A stretch of 37,225 nt of DNA from Perkinsus olseni (Eukaryota; Perkinsozoa; Perkinsida). The notes under the pieces were generated by a model that was not told the origin of the DNA, made no database searches, and saw nothing but the letters and a program-made list of their open reading frames with translations. The DNA is taken from positions 1 to 37,225 of the forward strand of contig JABANN010000343.1 of the NCBI GenBank assembly GCA_013115125.1. Reading direction: 5' to 3'. The translations under genes and the position numbers were made by a program. The stretch's first letter is position 1. Every line of letters begins with the position of its first letter. This document shows positions 19,541 through 28,950 of this stretch, one piece after another.

Positions 19541-19710
19541 AAGGCTGCGACTGAGGAGAGTGTGCGTGTCAGTTCCAAGACCAACCGTCGGCGGCTAGGT
19601 CAGACTGGATGCGCTAGCGACGTGTCGCGTTACTTAGTTACACGCCCGAATGCTGCCACAACGAGCGGACGCAACAAACGAGAGCAACTCATAATGGAAT
19701 CAATGTTTTT

Positions 19711-21307
19711 TCAGGAAAGAGGCCGGGTAATACGGAAGACACAGGAAAGGCACGGCAATGATGAAGCTGAGCAGCGAGCACCCGTCATCATCGCCGTTAC
19801 CATCGGGTCGTGGTCCCTCTCTCCCTCCTTATCCTCGTCCATCATGTGGACTGTGAGGAATCATATACCGAGATTACACTGCACAGCTCACCACTATTCG
19901 CCTGTCCTTTCTGATCGGCCGTCGCGTCCTCTGAGCCCTCTGCGGCATCCTCATCATCATAGCCACCACATTCCCAGACCAGGATGACCAATAGCTTTAC
20001 TCTCCGGAGCAGCGTCCCGAACCATGACACGCTGAGGCGTGCATAGACGGACTTGATTTTTCTTTCGACAGCACGGATGCAGGAGCCGAAGATTCTCCAG
20101 AATACCTTCCTGAAAGTTATCGTTGAATGAAGAGCCGCAGCGTCGCTCTGGACACGCCAAATGACCTCCGCGGAGAACTGTCAGTGTACCAGAACGAGAA
20201 GGAAATACAGGTCGACCGGTTGAATACAGATGTTGCTCCAAAAGATTATCGAGCTCAGTTCTTCTAGACGACCTCATCAGCGCCTTGGGCATGTCAAGTA
20301 CTGTACGGGAATACTGCCCGTTCTAATGGGCATGAGATCAAAGGGAAGACCATCAATCCTCGCGTTGATCAGGAAAAAAGCACGGTGAACCCGAAGATAC
20401 TTACCGCAGTATCCGGTTATACTTCCACGATAACGCAAGCAAAATGAGCAGTCCTCCTAGACCAGCGAGTGTCAGGTCCCGGGTAACTTCATTCTTGCTA
20501 CCTGAGTAGCTCTTTCGTATAAGATTTCAACGACAGCCTGCCGACCTATCGATATCCAGGTTATGTCCTCGCCGGAAGTCCCTACCCTTGGAAAGGTGCA
20601 CTCCCAAGGGTCTTCGTTCGGCGACTCGGGACACGACCATGCGTCACAAAATCTGTCTCCGATGCTGGCTCCAACACATCAAGTGTCGATTTTACGTCTG
20701 ATTGGCATCACTGTAGAAGTTGCAGCAATCAAAAGTCTCTCTGGTTGGACAGCAGCGGAAGGGCTCTTCCTTAGGATACCAGTATTCCTCTATGCGCGAA
20801 TATGCAAATTCCATCTGATAGCCGACGAACCTACGGCTGGACGATGCGCTGGAGACGACCATATCTGGCCTCACTGATAGGTCCAGTCAGTGGTCATGAT
20901 CTCCACAGCGAAGCTGCACTCGCTACATGCGCTGCTGAAGTCAGTGAAGCGACACACCCCGCGGGAAGTGGAGTTACGCTCCGGGAGAGAAACGCGGGCT
21001 GAATGGGAAAGAACGATAAGTGTGCACGCCCGGGTTGTGAGGAAATGTCATTGAGGTAAAAAAGTAGCTTTCATGCTACGGGCAGCTGGGTTGCAGAGAT
21101 GATCTCTGAGAGATCATAGCCAACTTGTTGTGTACGAGTGTGACGATTCATCACACGAAGCCCCGCCGTAGGGTCGACCTCAGCCTCGGACGATTCTACA
21201 CGGTATCTTTACAGTTTCTAGCTATGATGCTATGTGTAGCTATGATGGTCACGCGGAACCACACCCGCTCTCAACGTGAAGATGAGCAGCATGAGTGCAC
21301 CGACCAT
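19711..21307 (-). CDS. Cys-rich single-pass membrane protein, receptor-like
   Basis: Exons 21307-21265, 20998-20875, 20830-20696, 20652-20546, 20501-20405, 20263-20209, 20177-19892 and 19850-19801 all join in phase. Introns are 266, 44, 43, 44, 141, 31 and 41 nt. The product starts with a signal peptide (MVGALMLLIFTLRA). The ectodomain has ten cysteines between residues 30 and 119, including CC doublets at 82-83 and 91-92, and N-glycosylation sequons NST and NQT. A transmembrane helix spans about 147-164 (TLAGLGGLLILLALSWKY). The cytosolic tail contains a basic amphipathic region (RAVERKIKSVYARLS) and an acidic end (YDDEDAAEGSED). It probably acts at the cell surface or an internal membrane. 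I know no named domain with this cysteine spacing. The 3' end is uncertain: read-through past 19801 stops at 19711, and splicing to 19540-19328 is possible. Confidence 0.7.
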
Positions 21308-21474
21308 AAATATACCCACAAGATATCGGTTATGACGTACTCGGGTGGAGTACCTGGCATGCTTTGATCTGCGGAAGAGTAGGATGATTCGGGTTCACGA
21401 TTGAAAGGCTGGGCGAAGGCTACTCCTTGGCACAGCAGAAGCAAGTAATTGTAACGTGTCGAGAGGTCAGCTGC

Positions 21475-22021
21475 TCACCCATGCTCGGCCAGGCGGTCTG
21501 TATGTGCTATGAGGTCCGGTACTCTAGCGACTAACCAACAGCCGAGTCGTCCACATAACTTCATTTGCTTCGGGAAAAATGCAACTATTCTTTCAAGTTT
21601 ATTTCGGGTCCCTGTCCCTGAATCAGCCCCGGCGTAAACTGACAACTCGGAGCTCACATTTAACCACAGCCAACCAGCAATACGACTCGAACATGTTTCT
21701 GTCTTAGAGCACACGCTTCCACGCTGATCCCGTTCTCGATTCTTGGTGTGTAAGAGATGTGCGCGTAGATTTCGCAGCACTGACGCACTGACACCGATTG
21801 TCAAAAAGATTCCCTGAAAAGCTTCGTCGGCTCAACTTGTGACTATAAGTCACAAACACGAACATCGCTAGTTCATCGGCACAGCCGAATCGGTCTCTGG
21901 GTGATGTCAAATCGTCCGAGGAGTGGTCGTGGTAGAAGAAGTACGTGGCTGCCGGTGACTTAACAACCTCAAGCGCCGTGGCGGCACACCGGGCAGTTTT
22001 ATTTCTTCTTGAGACTTGCAT
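21475..22021 (-). CDS. possible gene, unknown product
   Basis: Two overlapping minus-strand frames (22021-21704 and 21804-21475) look partly coding: ALEVVKSPAATYFFYHDHSS in the first and ERIVAFFPKQMKLCGRLGCW in the second, which ends with TGA at 21475. An intron somewhere around 21860-21780 would be needed to join them. I see no motif or signal sequence, and no convincing splice pair. Confidence 0.3.
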
Positions 22022-23014
22022 CCCGGGCGTACCGTGAAAACATCAGAGTGCCCTGAGATATTGGCTTTCAAGATTGACAGTTTGCAGGACTTTCCGCCCT
22101 AGCCCGCTGGAGTAGTGCATTCTGAACATCAAGTTGCTCACTTTCCGAAGGCATCGACATTCATGCATACAGTAGCGATAGAGCGATAACTTGGGCCTCA
22201 TGAGGTCGGTGAGTGCTTCACGGCGGTATCATACCGGTGGTGTTCGATCCAAACTTCGATGCGTGTGTGCCTGGACTTGCAGTTTTGGGCATCCCGGCAG
22301 AGCGTTCGACAAACTTTACCGTGTACGTATGGAATACGTAGCCTTTCGATCGGTATACACATTATTAATTATAGTTTTAAGGATTATATATTGACATGTC
22401 ATTCGACTCGTACCATTCTCCATATTCTCCAGCAAAAACATGGAGTTTGCATGGTCGAATCCACAACGAATATTCTAATATAATTCGTCAACATTCTCGA
22501 GCTGGTTCCCCAGTTCTCATCTACCGCTGCGATATGATGCTACATAAGGTACACCGGGTGTCCCACGGGCGGCATATTTTCGGCCCTCACTGCAGTCGCC
22601 GATCGACAACACCATTTTCGACACCTTGGCTCCTCGTAATATTGATTGTCTTCTTCCGAAGTTTTGTCTCCAAAAGATTCTGCGTTGAGGAATCACAAGA
22701 CCTTGGAGTTGTTCACGAAGTTTTGAAACACCCTCTCTACCAATTGAAGTCTAGGCCAGAAGACTGCAAGAATGAAAGAGAACGCTATTGTTCTATTTAA
22801 ATCTGGAGGGGCGTAGACTGCCATCAAAAGCAGGCAGGGTGCAGGGAGTTAACATACTTCTACTTCAGCTCCTGGCCAGTGACCTTCATCTAGCCTTTCA
22901 CCCCTCCACTCTTAGAGTCCTTACACTGAAGGAAATTCCACTTGTATTCAGCGGAAAAACAAGTAGTTTATGTAGGTTGAAACCGGCGCGGAGAGATGCC
23001 GTGTTATATTGTGC
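22022..23014. other. no gene seen
   Basis: No exon chain is supported. 22320-22500 is A/T-rich. Plus-strand frames at 22191-22800 are open but lack coding composition. Confidence 0.35.
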
Positions 23015-23046
23015 GCACAGCGGGACACCTAGTGTCCCGACTGTGC
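23015..23046. other. hairpin
   Basis: GCACAGCGGGACAC, loop CTA, then GTGTCCCG-A-CTGTGC. This is a 14-bp perfect stem with one bulged A. It lies about 245 bp past the stop of the minus-strand gene ending at 23291. It could be a transcribed structure or a remnant of a foldback element. Confidence 0.6.
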
Positions 23047-23290
23047 CTCCCACGCTAGCAAGCTAGTACGCCGACTACCGGCTTGAGTTATCAGGTGCTT
23101 GATAACGGCTCGGAAGTCGAGCGTCGTCCTCTTGACGCTCTCTTCTTCTTTTTTTTAACCGGGGTCTTCGAGAGGCAACTTGTGCCTGCCGAACCGCGAT
23201 TGCCACTTGCAGCTTCGCCTTCGGCCTCGGCACAGTTTGCCTTCGCGTTACCCTCGCTACCGTCGTGAGGTCCTGTCGACCTTTCTGACG

Positions 23291-23639
23291 CTAGCGCGGT
23301 ACCGCGCCTTGCCCCATCTCGGAGACCAGAGGTTTTACCACGTCAATAACACGAAGCCGTTCATTGCCCGGGCTCCCGACGCTTCCGATCAAAGTCTGCG
23401 AAAGAACGACTTCTAGTCTTGGCTCAGTGCGACCCAACTGAGTGACGATGAACCCCAAGATTCTTGGGGCAAGAACCTTTCACCTCGGCCGTTTCATCAG
23501 TAAAGGTCATGCTTAGCCTGGTCGGAGCACCAGCGGACTCCCTAGGCCTCAAACTGGAGGCAGCTCGGTAACACGATGATGATAGTAACACGGCGGCGGC
23601 GAGGATCAGAGAACGTGACAGAGCGATCTGTTGGGCCAT
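23291..23639 (-). CDS. small signal-peptide protein, two exons
   Basis: Exon 1 (23639-23477) and exon 2 (23412-23291) join in phase across a 64-nt intron (GTTCTT...CTAG) to 95 codons including TAG. The N terminus MAQQIALSRSLILAAAVLLSSSC is a good signal peptide (or the first part of a plastid leader), followed by a Ser/Arg/Pro-rich stretch and SQTLIGSVGSPGNERLRVID. No family is recognised. A GTAAAA donor at 23338 would permit further exons: downstream minus-strand frames to about 23080 are very basic (KTPVKKKKKRASRGRRS). The protein may therefore be longer. Confidence 0.45.
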
Positions 23640-24684
23640 GGCTCAGTTACCAAACCTCTGGTAATGACCCGTCGGCCGAACCTCGGAGGAGTTCTCAAAC
23701 CGAGCTCGATTCCATGGAAAGGAAAGACCCTTGTGCGCTCGAAGAGTTGCAAGATAGCGAGAAAGAGGGAATTTTCTTGAGACGGCAAAGGAATTTCAGC
23801 TTGGGAATGGTGGAATTTCTACCGCCAGACTCTACCCAGCCTCTCCGCCGAATCATCGCTGAACCAAGTTGAAACAGATCCAGTACCCCTGACACCTTCC
23901 GGTGGTTGGCGACAACGAGGCTCCGCATTTTGGCTGCGGACTCATTCGCATGCGGTAACTCAGCTCCAGCTTGACGGTACTCAATGCTTCGCACGTTTAG
24001 TTAGAAACACAGACGATGGAAACGTATAAATGAGGAGCTTCAAGCTGTTATGATTATGCAATTCACGCGTCCGCTTTGTCGCTCTGGCACATGGCAACGC
24101 TAGAGGAGAGTGCAGCAATCTTCCGGTACCTGAGGACAAACCAGCATGATGAACACGACGAACAGACAGCCCCCATCGTAGTGGGAACGCGAGTCGCATT
24201 ATGCGACCCTCCCTTACCTCAGAGACCCGCCAAAAGCGTGGGGCTCTTCGGGGGAATCGCTAGGCCAGATGAACCTAAAGGCAAGAGTTAACGGCTATAG
24301 CCACCGGCATATTAAATCCGCGCTCGCTTCTGACCGAAATCAGGTAACACCGTTGAGGTGTTCGATCATCTGTAGAGAACGACACATCCGGAACAGACTT
24401 CGGAGCTAGTCAAAGCCCCACAAACCCAAAGACTCAGCCGCCGCAGTAGCTCGAGAATTGCAAATTAGGTCCGGTGCGTTGCACTACCCCGTAGAAGCAT
24501 GTTAATAACAGTCCTACTCCAAAAGAGACGGCAAACTCCGCTCATTACTCGTTGTGGATGAATCTTACCGAGGGACCAGACTGCCTCGCCTACCCTGGCG
24601 AGGCTCTCGAACAGACATAATGGCCGACAAGAACTCAGAAGCATTATGAAAACAGGTTCGTTGATTCAATTGGCCCTTACAGCA
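23640..24684. other. ambiguous coding region
   Basis: Both strands at 23700-23930 have open frames of plausible composition: plus strand EELQDSEKEGIFLRRQRNFS, minus strand SLVVANHRKVSGVLDLF. I cannot decide which is real or show a start and splice structure. 24300-24684 shows nothing. Confidence 0.3.
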
Positions 24685-25149
24685 TCATCGGAGCGAATCA
24701 TGAGCTGCCTTACACCTTCCCATTATCATCCACAGCAGCACTGCACATGCACCCTGACGATATGGCAGTGAGCTCGGCGTCATCCGGTAGAGGGACTCGT
24801 CGGGGCGGTACGCACTCCAAGCTGCCCGTGGTGGTCGCTGGTGGTGGGCCTGATGAGAAGCACCATTAAGAATTGGAGTGTGCGGTGGCGCATTACCGAG
24901 TACGGTGAGGAGAGGGAGAGTATCCGCATCTTCCTCCATTGCCGAGGATGATTGCTCCGAGATGCTCACGGCTTCCGTACCGTCTCTGAGGAGCAGTACA
25001 CTAACCATTCGATTGGACGCACACGTCACAAAGAGCAGAGACAGAGTTGACTCGAGTGAGTACGCAAACGTCGCAAACTCGACCACAGTATAGTCAGCTT
25101 CCACGCCATAGGGAACGAACCATAATGATAGATCGTGGACCGTCAGCAT
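24685..25149 (-). CDS. unknown protein, 154-codon open frame
   Basis: The frame is open from ATG 25149 to TGA 24685. The ATG lies two bases after a CTTGCCTTAG acceptor, so this may be a terminal exon of a longer gene or follow trans-splicing. The first third alternates hydrophobic and polar residues (DYTVVEFATFAYSLES, LSLLFVTCASNRMVSVLLL), as in beta-propeller blades. Next come an acidic spacer (EEDADTLPLL), a Pro/His-rich stretch, and a hydrophobic end (GACAVLLWMIMGRC). No family is assigned. The CAG-repeat region at 25493 may contribute upstream exons. Confidence 0.5.
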   Translation of the reverse strand: MLTVHDLSLWFVPYGVEADYTVVEFATFAYSLESTLSLLFVTCASNRMVSVLLLRDGTEAVSISEQSSSAMEEDADTLPLLTVLGNAPPHTPILNGASHQAHHQRPPRAAWSAYRPDESLYRMTPSSLPYRQGACAVLLWMIMGRCKAAHDSLR

Positions 25150-25492
25150 CGGCTAAGGCAAGCAAGGAGCAGTGACAGTTCTAGGCTACTACGCGTTAAT
25201 AATTGCACTCTGAGGTGACCAACAGTGTCTTACTGTTGCAAGGTCGGCTCACTAATAGGGCTTGGGCCCACACCGGCTTGGAACACATCGCCAGGAATCG
25301 TCAATAGAATGGTAACCCAATTCCCGCAGGATACCTCTTCTATAGGGACCTAGGATGATGAGAAAGCGATGAAACTGGAAGCTGCCGCCTAGGCATGTTA
25401 TCACTGTGCTCTGCAGTAGGTTCCATCCGCCGTCTAGAGAGACTCGGTCTCCTGTACCTGAAAGTTGGACCGACAGAAATGAGCCTCTCCCT

Positions 25493-25522
<30 letters not shown>
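25493..25522 (+). repeat. (CAG)10 microsatellite
   Basis: Ten perfect CAG units. On the minus strand one frame gives SIRWHYQT, a poly-Ala run, then EGEAHFCRSNFQ, starting after a CTCCACAG acceptor and ending at a GTACAG donor. The repeat may therefore lie in a real exon encoding poly-alanine. Another minus frame gives poly-Leu. Confidence 0.9.
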
Positions 25523-25523
<1 letters not shown>

Positions 25524-25853
25524 CTGGTAATGCCAACGGATGCTGTGGAGGGAGGATGTTCGACACACGAAGTGCTTGATGCCAGCAATAGAAGCGGTAG
25601 TCGCCAGACAAAGGCGGCGGTATGAACGACTACGGTGGAAGATAAAATAATCTTGCGCCGTTGCGAATGATACTTGTACGTGTGAAAGCTGTTAGGCGCT
25701 ACGCGAATTGAGAAAAGAGTGTTACTAGTAGAATCGGTACTTCTAGTAAAATATGATATTACAAGGGAGCACACTTTCCTCAACTGTTCTCGTCATATGC
25801 AGAACTCACATGAATCGATAAACTTTACACGCATACGTGAATGATCCACGGGA

Positions 25854-25886
25854 TTTCTTGCTGATCCACGGTGGATCAGCAAGAAA
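25854..25886. other. 33-bp perfect hairpin
   Basis: TTTCTTGCTGATCCAC, one G, then its exact reverse complement: a 16-bp stem with a 1-nt loop. A related ATGATCCACGGGATTTC lies just to the left. It sits about 60 bp past the last supported RCC1 exon on the minus strand. Confidence 0.85.
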
Positions 25887-25946
25887 CCAACAGGCGATCG
25901 CTCGAAAAATATTTTCCAGATCGAAACCAGAGAGAGTCGGTACTAC

Positions 25947-26940
25947 CTAGCTGTCCGTGTTGATTGTTGCCCGTGGAAGCGAGCTGATTCTGTTGTCGAC
26001 TCAGTACCCAGGTGTGGGCGTATCCTGATGATACTTGTTTAACTTTGAAGGTAGGTGATATGGATACCATCACCGGCTCGAGGACCGTCTCAGAATGGGT
26101 CGAGGGTATCCCAAGCTGACCATACCTACACTCAGGATGTACCAAGCAGCTAGCAATCTACCACACCTGGGGGGGGCACTCATTCGATTTTGGAACCACA
26201 ATTTACGTGTAGAAATCGATACTGAGCTTCGAGAACCATTTTGTTGAACGAGAGCCTAACCCCTATAAACCGAGAGTAAAAGCAAGGCCGAGGGTGATTG
26301 AACATACCACCGACCGATGAGCGCTCACAACAAACGTTAGGCGGCTTGCCCGAGGGAAAAGTACAAGTCTAAGTGACTCGACAGGAGGGTCGGAAAATAA
26401 TCACAGAGCGGCTATTCAATCGAGCAACAGCTGAGATCCCGTTCGAGAACTTCTTCTTCATATCTTCACGAATGAGCCCAAATCGAGCAGGAGGATTCCG
26501 AGTGACTCCAACCCTGGATTTCGGATGGGCTTCGATCACACTTGAGGGCTACAATATCGGCCCTTCCCAAACTACCTGTTGTCTCCCCAAGCCCACAACT
26601 CGCCCTCAACAGTGATGGCGAAGGAACAGAAATACCCACAGGCTATTGACTCTATTCGTTCCGATGGCATGCAGGAAACCGGGGCTAGCTCGGGGTCGGA
26701 AGAACGCTCTCGCGGAGTTGATCGGCCCAGCTGGCCCTGAAGAGGAGCAGTGCGAATCAGAAGTTGCTGTGGAACCGTACATGTTGATTGCTGCCAGTTG
26801 AGAACAGGCGGCCATCGTCAGCAAGGACAAGAGTGTGCTCAGCACCGCATGCTATGGATTTAATTACGAATGGTGTGGTACGAGTCCTTCTGACATGTTC
26901 CATCAACGGACTTACGACATACCTGAGTTCACGAAGCAAT
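25947..26940 (-). CDS. RCC1-repeat (regulator of chromosome condensation) protein, partial
   Basis: Exons 26889-26781, 26736-26576 and 26125-25947 join in phase (introns 44 and 450 nt), preceded by a short exon ending at 26923 across a 33-nt intron. The product shows successive RCC1 blades: IKSIACGAEHTLVLADDGRL, STGSNQHGQLG, IESIACGYFCSFAITVEGEL, WAWGDNRYGQLG, VKQVSSGYAHTWVLS, STGNNQHGQLG. RCC1 propellers act in Ran exchange, chromatin binding or other scaffolding; which applies here cannot be told. At least three blades are seen, where seven is usual, so more exons lie on both sides. The last donor (GTAGTACC) points to an unplaced downstream exon, possibly in the CAG-repeat region. A MITE-like repeat lies in the 450-nt intron. 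Confidence 0.85.
26186..26243 (+). repeat. MITE-like short repeat, copy A
   Basis: Shares TGGAACC, then TTACGTGTAGAA and a TCGAT block, with copies at 27129-27211 (inverted) and 27841-27921. It lies inside the 450-nt intron of the RCC1 gene and looks truncated. Confidence 0.6.
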
Positions 26941-27128
26941 ACTCATTAAAATCATACGACCAGCTTCTACTAGGCTGACGTGCACGACGCCCAGGGAAGT
27001 ATCGCGTGCCGACGGGATGACTTTCGATAAATGTAGGTGCTCTTTTATGTGGTCAATACCCTGGCCGTCGTAAGGGAGCATCCACGCTCATTGTCACACA
27101 CGGTGCCTTCACCCACGGTTCAGTGAAG

Positions 27129-27211
27129 TAATTCTGAAACTCAGAATCGATTCTGGAGTCGATTCTACACGTAAAAAGCGGTTCCAGAAATGTTTCTGAG
27201 TCTTAGAATTG
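27129..27211 (-). repeat. MITE-like short repeat, copy B (fullest)
   Basis: An ~83-bp unit with imperfect terminal inverted repeats: AATTCTGAAACTCAGA at one end and TCTGAGTCTTAGAATT at the other (14 of 16 pair). The internal TACGTGT/TTCCAGAA is shared with copies A and C. It lies between the candidate 5' exon at 27244 and the RCC1 exons. Confidence 0.7.
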
Positions 27212-27243
27212 GTCTATTGAATGATCTCCCGATCGCTACTCAC

Positions 27244-27571
27244 TTTGTCGCCTCATACTATCGAACAATGGTAATTCTAACGATACTTTCATATTGTACA
27301 TGTCAACGTGGCGTTGCTAGGGTAAGTACTATGCATACCCTCAGACGGGCCCCTGTTTTGTGTGGCTCTTTGGTAGGTGTATAGAGGGACGTGTTGATCT
27401 CATGGTCTGTCTTGCGCCGCCGCCGCAGTGATGATGATGATCTGAAGGTTGTTGGGATCTCTTCCTAAGGACTTTCTTACCGGTTCGAAGCGGACGTCCA
27501 ACAATTCGATATATGATTCTGTGATATGAGAACACTAAGTCACCTATATGATATAGGCTATATTCCGTCAT
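27244..27571 (-). CDS. candidate 5' exons, possibly of the RCC1 gene
   Basis: ATG 27571 opens a 28-nt exon (27571-27544) that joins in phase, across a 25-nt intron, to 27518-27481 (ESYIELLDVRFEP), which ends at a GTAAGA donor. A further exon 27316-27244 (NMKVSLELPLFDSMRRQ) has a CCTAG acceptor and a strong GTGAGT donor. An intermediate exon is needed to link them. Orientation and position suggest the N terminus of the RCC1 protein, but the link is unproven. Confidence 0.4.
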
Positions 27572-27615
27572 CCCCTTCCCAACTATAAGCTACAGTTCCT
27601 GTACTTCACAGGACC

Positions 27616-27921
27616 ATGAAACGCAGATATCAAACCCTCCGTCAGTATTACTCAGTCACACTGGCAGACCTATCGTCCTCTCCTTCCTCCAGTACTGCCA
27701 ATCGGTGCCGGCAAGCGGTCATCGTTGTAGCCGATCGAGACGTTGCGATGGACCTAGTGTGCTCTCCATTATCTCTATCGTATGACAGGAGACTGATGGA
27801 TGTGGTCGAATCAGCCATTGGAGATGTTCAGCAAAACAGTTCTAAAGTTCAAAATCCATCCTGGAACCAAATTATGCGGGTAAAAATCAATTCTGAAATT
27901 GATTCTAGGCTTGAGAATTAG
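27616..27921 (+). CDS. doubtful 101-codon ORF ending in a repeat
   Basis: The ATG follows CTTCACAGGACC, which resembles a splice acceptor. The first ~70 codons look coding (RCRQAVIVVADRDVAMDLV). The last ~27 codons and the TAG stop lie in MITE-like repeat copy C. Either the true exon ends earlier or the repeat has supplied the C terminus. Its ATG is 44 bp from the minus-strand ATG at 27571, so a shared promoter is possible. Confidence 0.4.
   Translation: MKRRYQTLRQYYSVTLADLSSSPSSSTANRCRQAVIVVADRDVAMDLVCSPLSLSYDRRLMDVVESAIGDVQQNSSKVQNPSWNQIMRVKINSEIDSRLEN
27841..27921 (+). repeat. MITE-like short repeat, copy C
   Basis: Same order of blocks as copy B in opposite orientation: GTTCTAAAGTTC, CTGGAACC, GGGTAAAAATC, GATTCTAG, GAGAATTAG. 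Confidence 0.6.
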
Positions 27922-28025
27922 TGTCATGAACAGAGAGGTTGTGAGGTAGCTAGCAGCATCATTCGCTTGTCTGAGGCCTCGTCATTCTGCGCTGGCATTC
28001 ACAAGAAGTTGCGACGAAAAAATAC

Positions 28026-28048
28026 ACTGGCCGGGATTCGAACCTGGG
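28026..28048 (-). pseudogene. tRNA 3'-end fragment (T arm)
   Basis: On the minus strand CCAGGTTCGAATCCCGG is a B-box/T-arm sequence followed by CCAGTG. No D or anticodon arm lies upstream. It is a tRNA remnant or a piece of a tRNA-derived repeat. Confidence 0.5.
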
Positions 28049-28950
28049 AGGGTTCGCACAGGAATTTTTTTCGGGCGCCCTAAATTTGTCACGAATGTTG
28101 CAACTCGTTGCTAAAACTTGGAAACTTGCAACACTTTCGATGTTAGCAGCACGCATAAACATATGAAAAATAGGTTGGAAGAAGTCTCAATGTTAGCTCA
28201 ATGTGATTCGTGCGTCTTTGGAACTCTTACTGTGAAGAACTACTGTGACCTATGACTATGTACGATGGCTTGCGTTAACTATAAGGGTCACATCAAGCAC
28301 TCATTGCTCAACACGGATGTCACAAATATCCTGCGGTTGTCAATAAACTAATCAGTGATGTCACTAATCGCTTCCAAAGTTCTAAGAGAGTGTACGTAAG
28401 GCCATGTTACTAAAAGTTAGTAACTAACTGACTTGAAGCACAAATGAACTGTATTGCTGAGTCCAATCTCAACTGCAGGTTAAAACTTATTCGTAGGACA
28501 AAAAAGAAACAAAGGACTGCGGGTGAGCCGAGAAAAGGGTAACCCGAAATCCCACCCGAAACCCGACAGAGCAACCAGAAACCCGAACTGTTATCCAAGG
28601 CCAAGCTGCTCACAAGGGAACCAGAAACCCGAGCTGTTAGGTGGCTGAAGGCGGGAGAACAAATTTGGTGCAAGTGGTACAAAAAAGACGCACGGGCTAA
28701 AAAAGCTTTGACATCGTTAACAAAAGTGTTGCAACCTTCGGCAACACCTTTCCCATTTTACGGAACCTCTGAATATATTGTTCCTTCCTTCGAAAATGCA
28801 CTTCCTCCTGAGAGAAAGCATTCTACAAATTCTGACATAAAATGCTTTTCGCAATACACGCCGTATATCATCATTCGTCCCTTCGCCTTATTGCTAGCAG
28901 CTGCCCCCGCGAGTCGTTTTATTATCGTTTAGTTCTCTCTTCCCTCCGTC
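28049..28950. other. no gene seen; imperfect tandem AACCAGAAACCCGA units
   Basis: A/T-rich intergenic DNA. At 28540-28640 short imperfect repeats of ACCCGAAA and a duplicated AACCAGAAACCCGA-CTGTT occur. No exon chain is visible. Confidence 0.45.

Noticed and set aside
20405-20501. Alternative Cys-rich reading (EDCSFCLRYRG) in place of the transmembrane exon
   Set aside because: The chain using the transmembrane frame gives a 44-nt intron, matching phases on both sides and a GTAAGT donor; the alternative reads into a stop.
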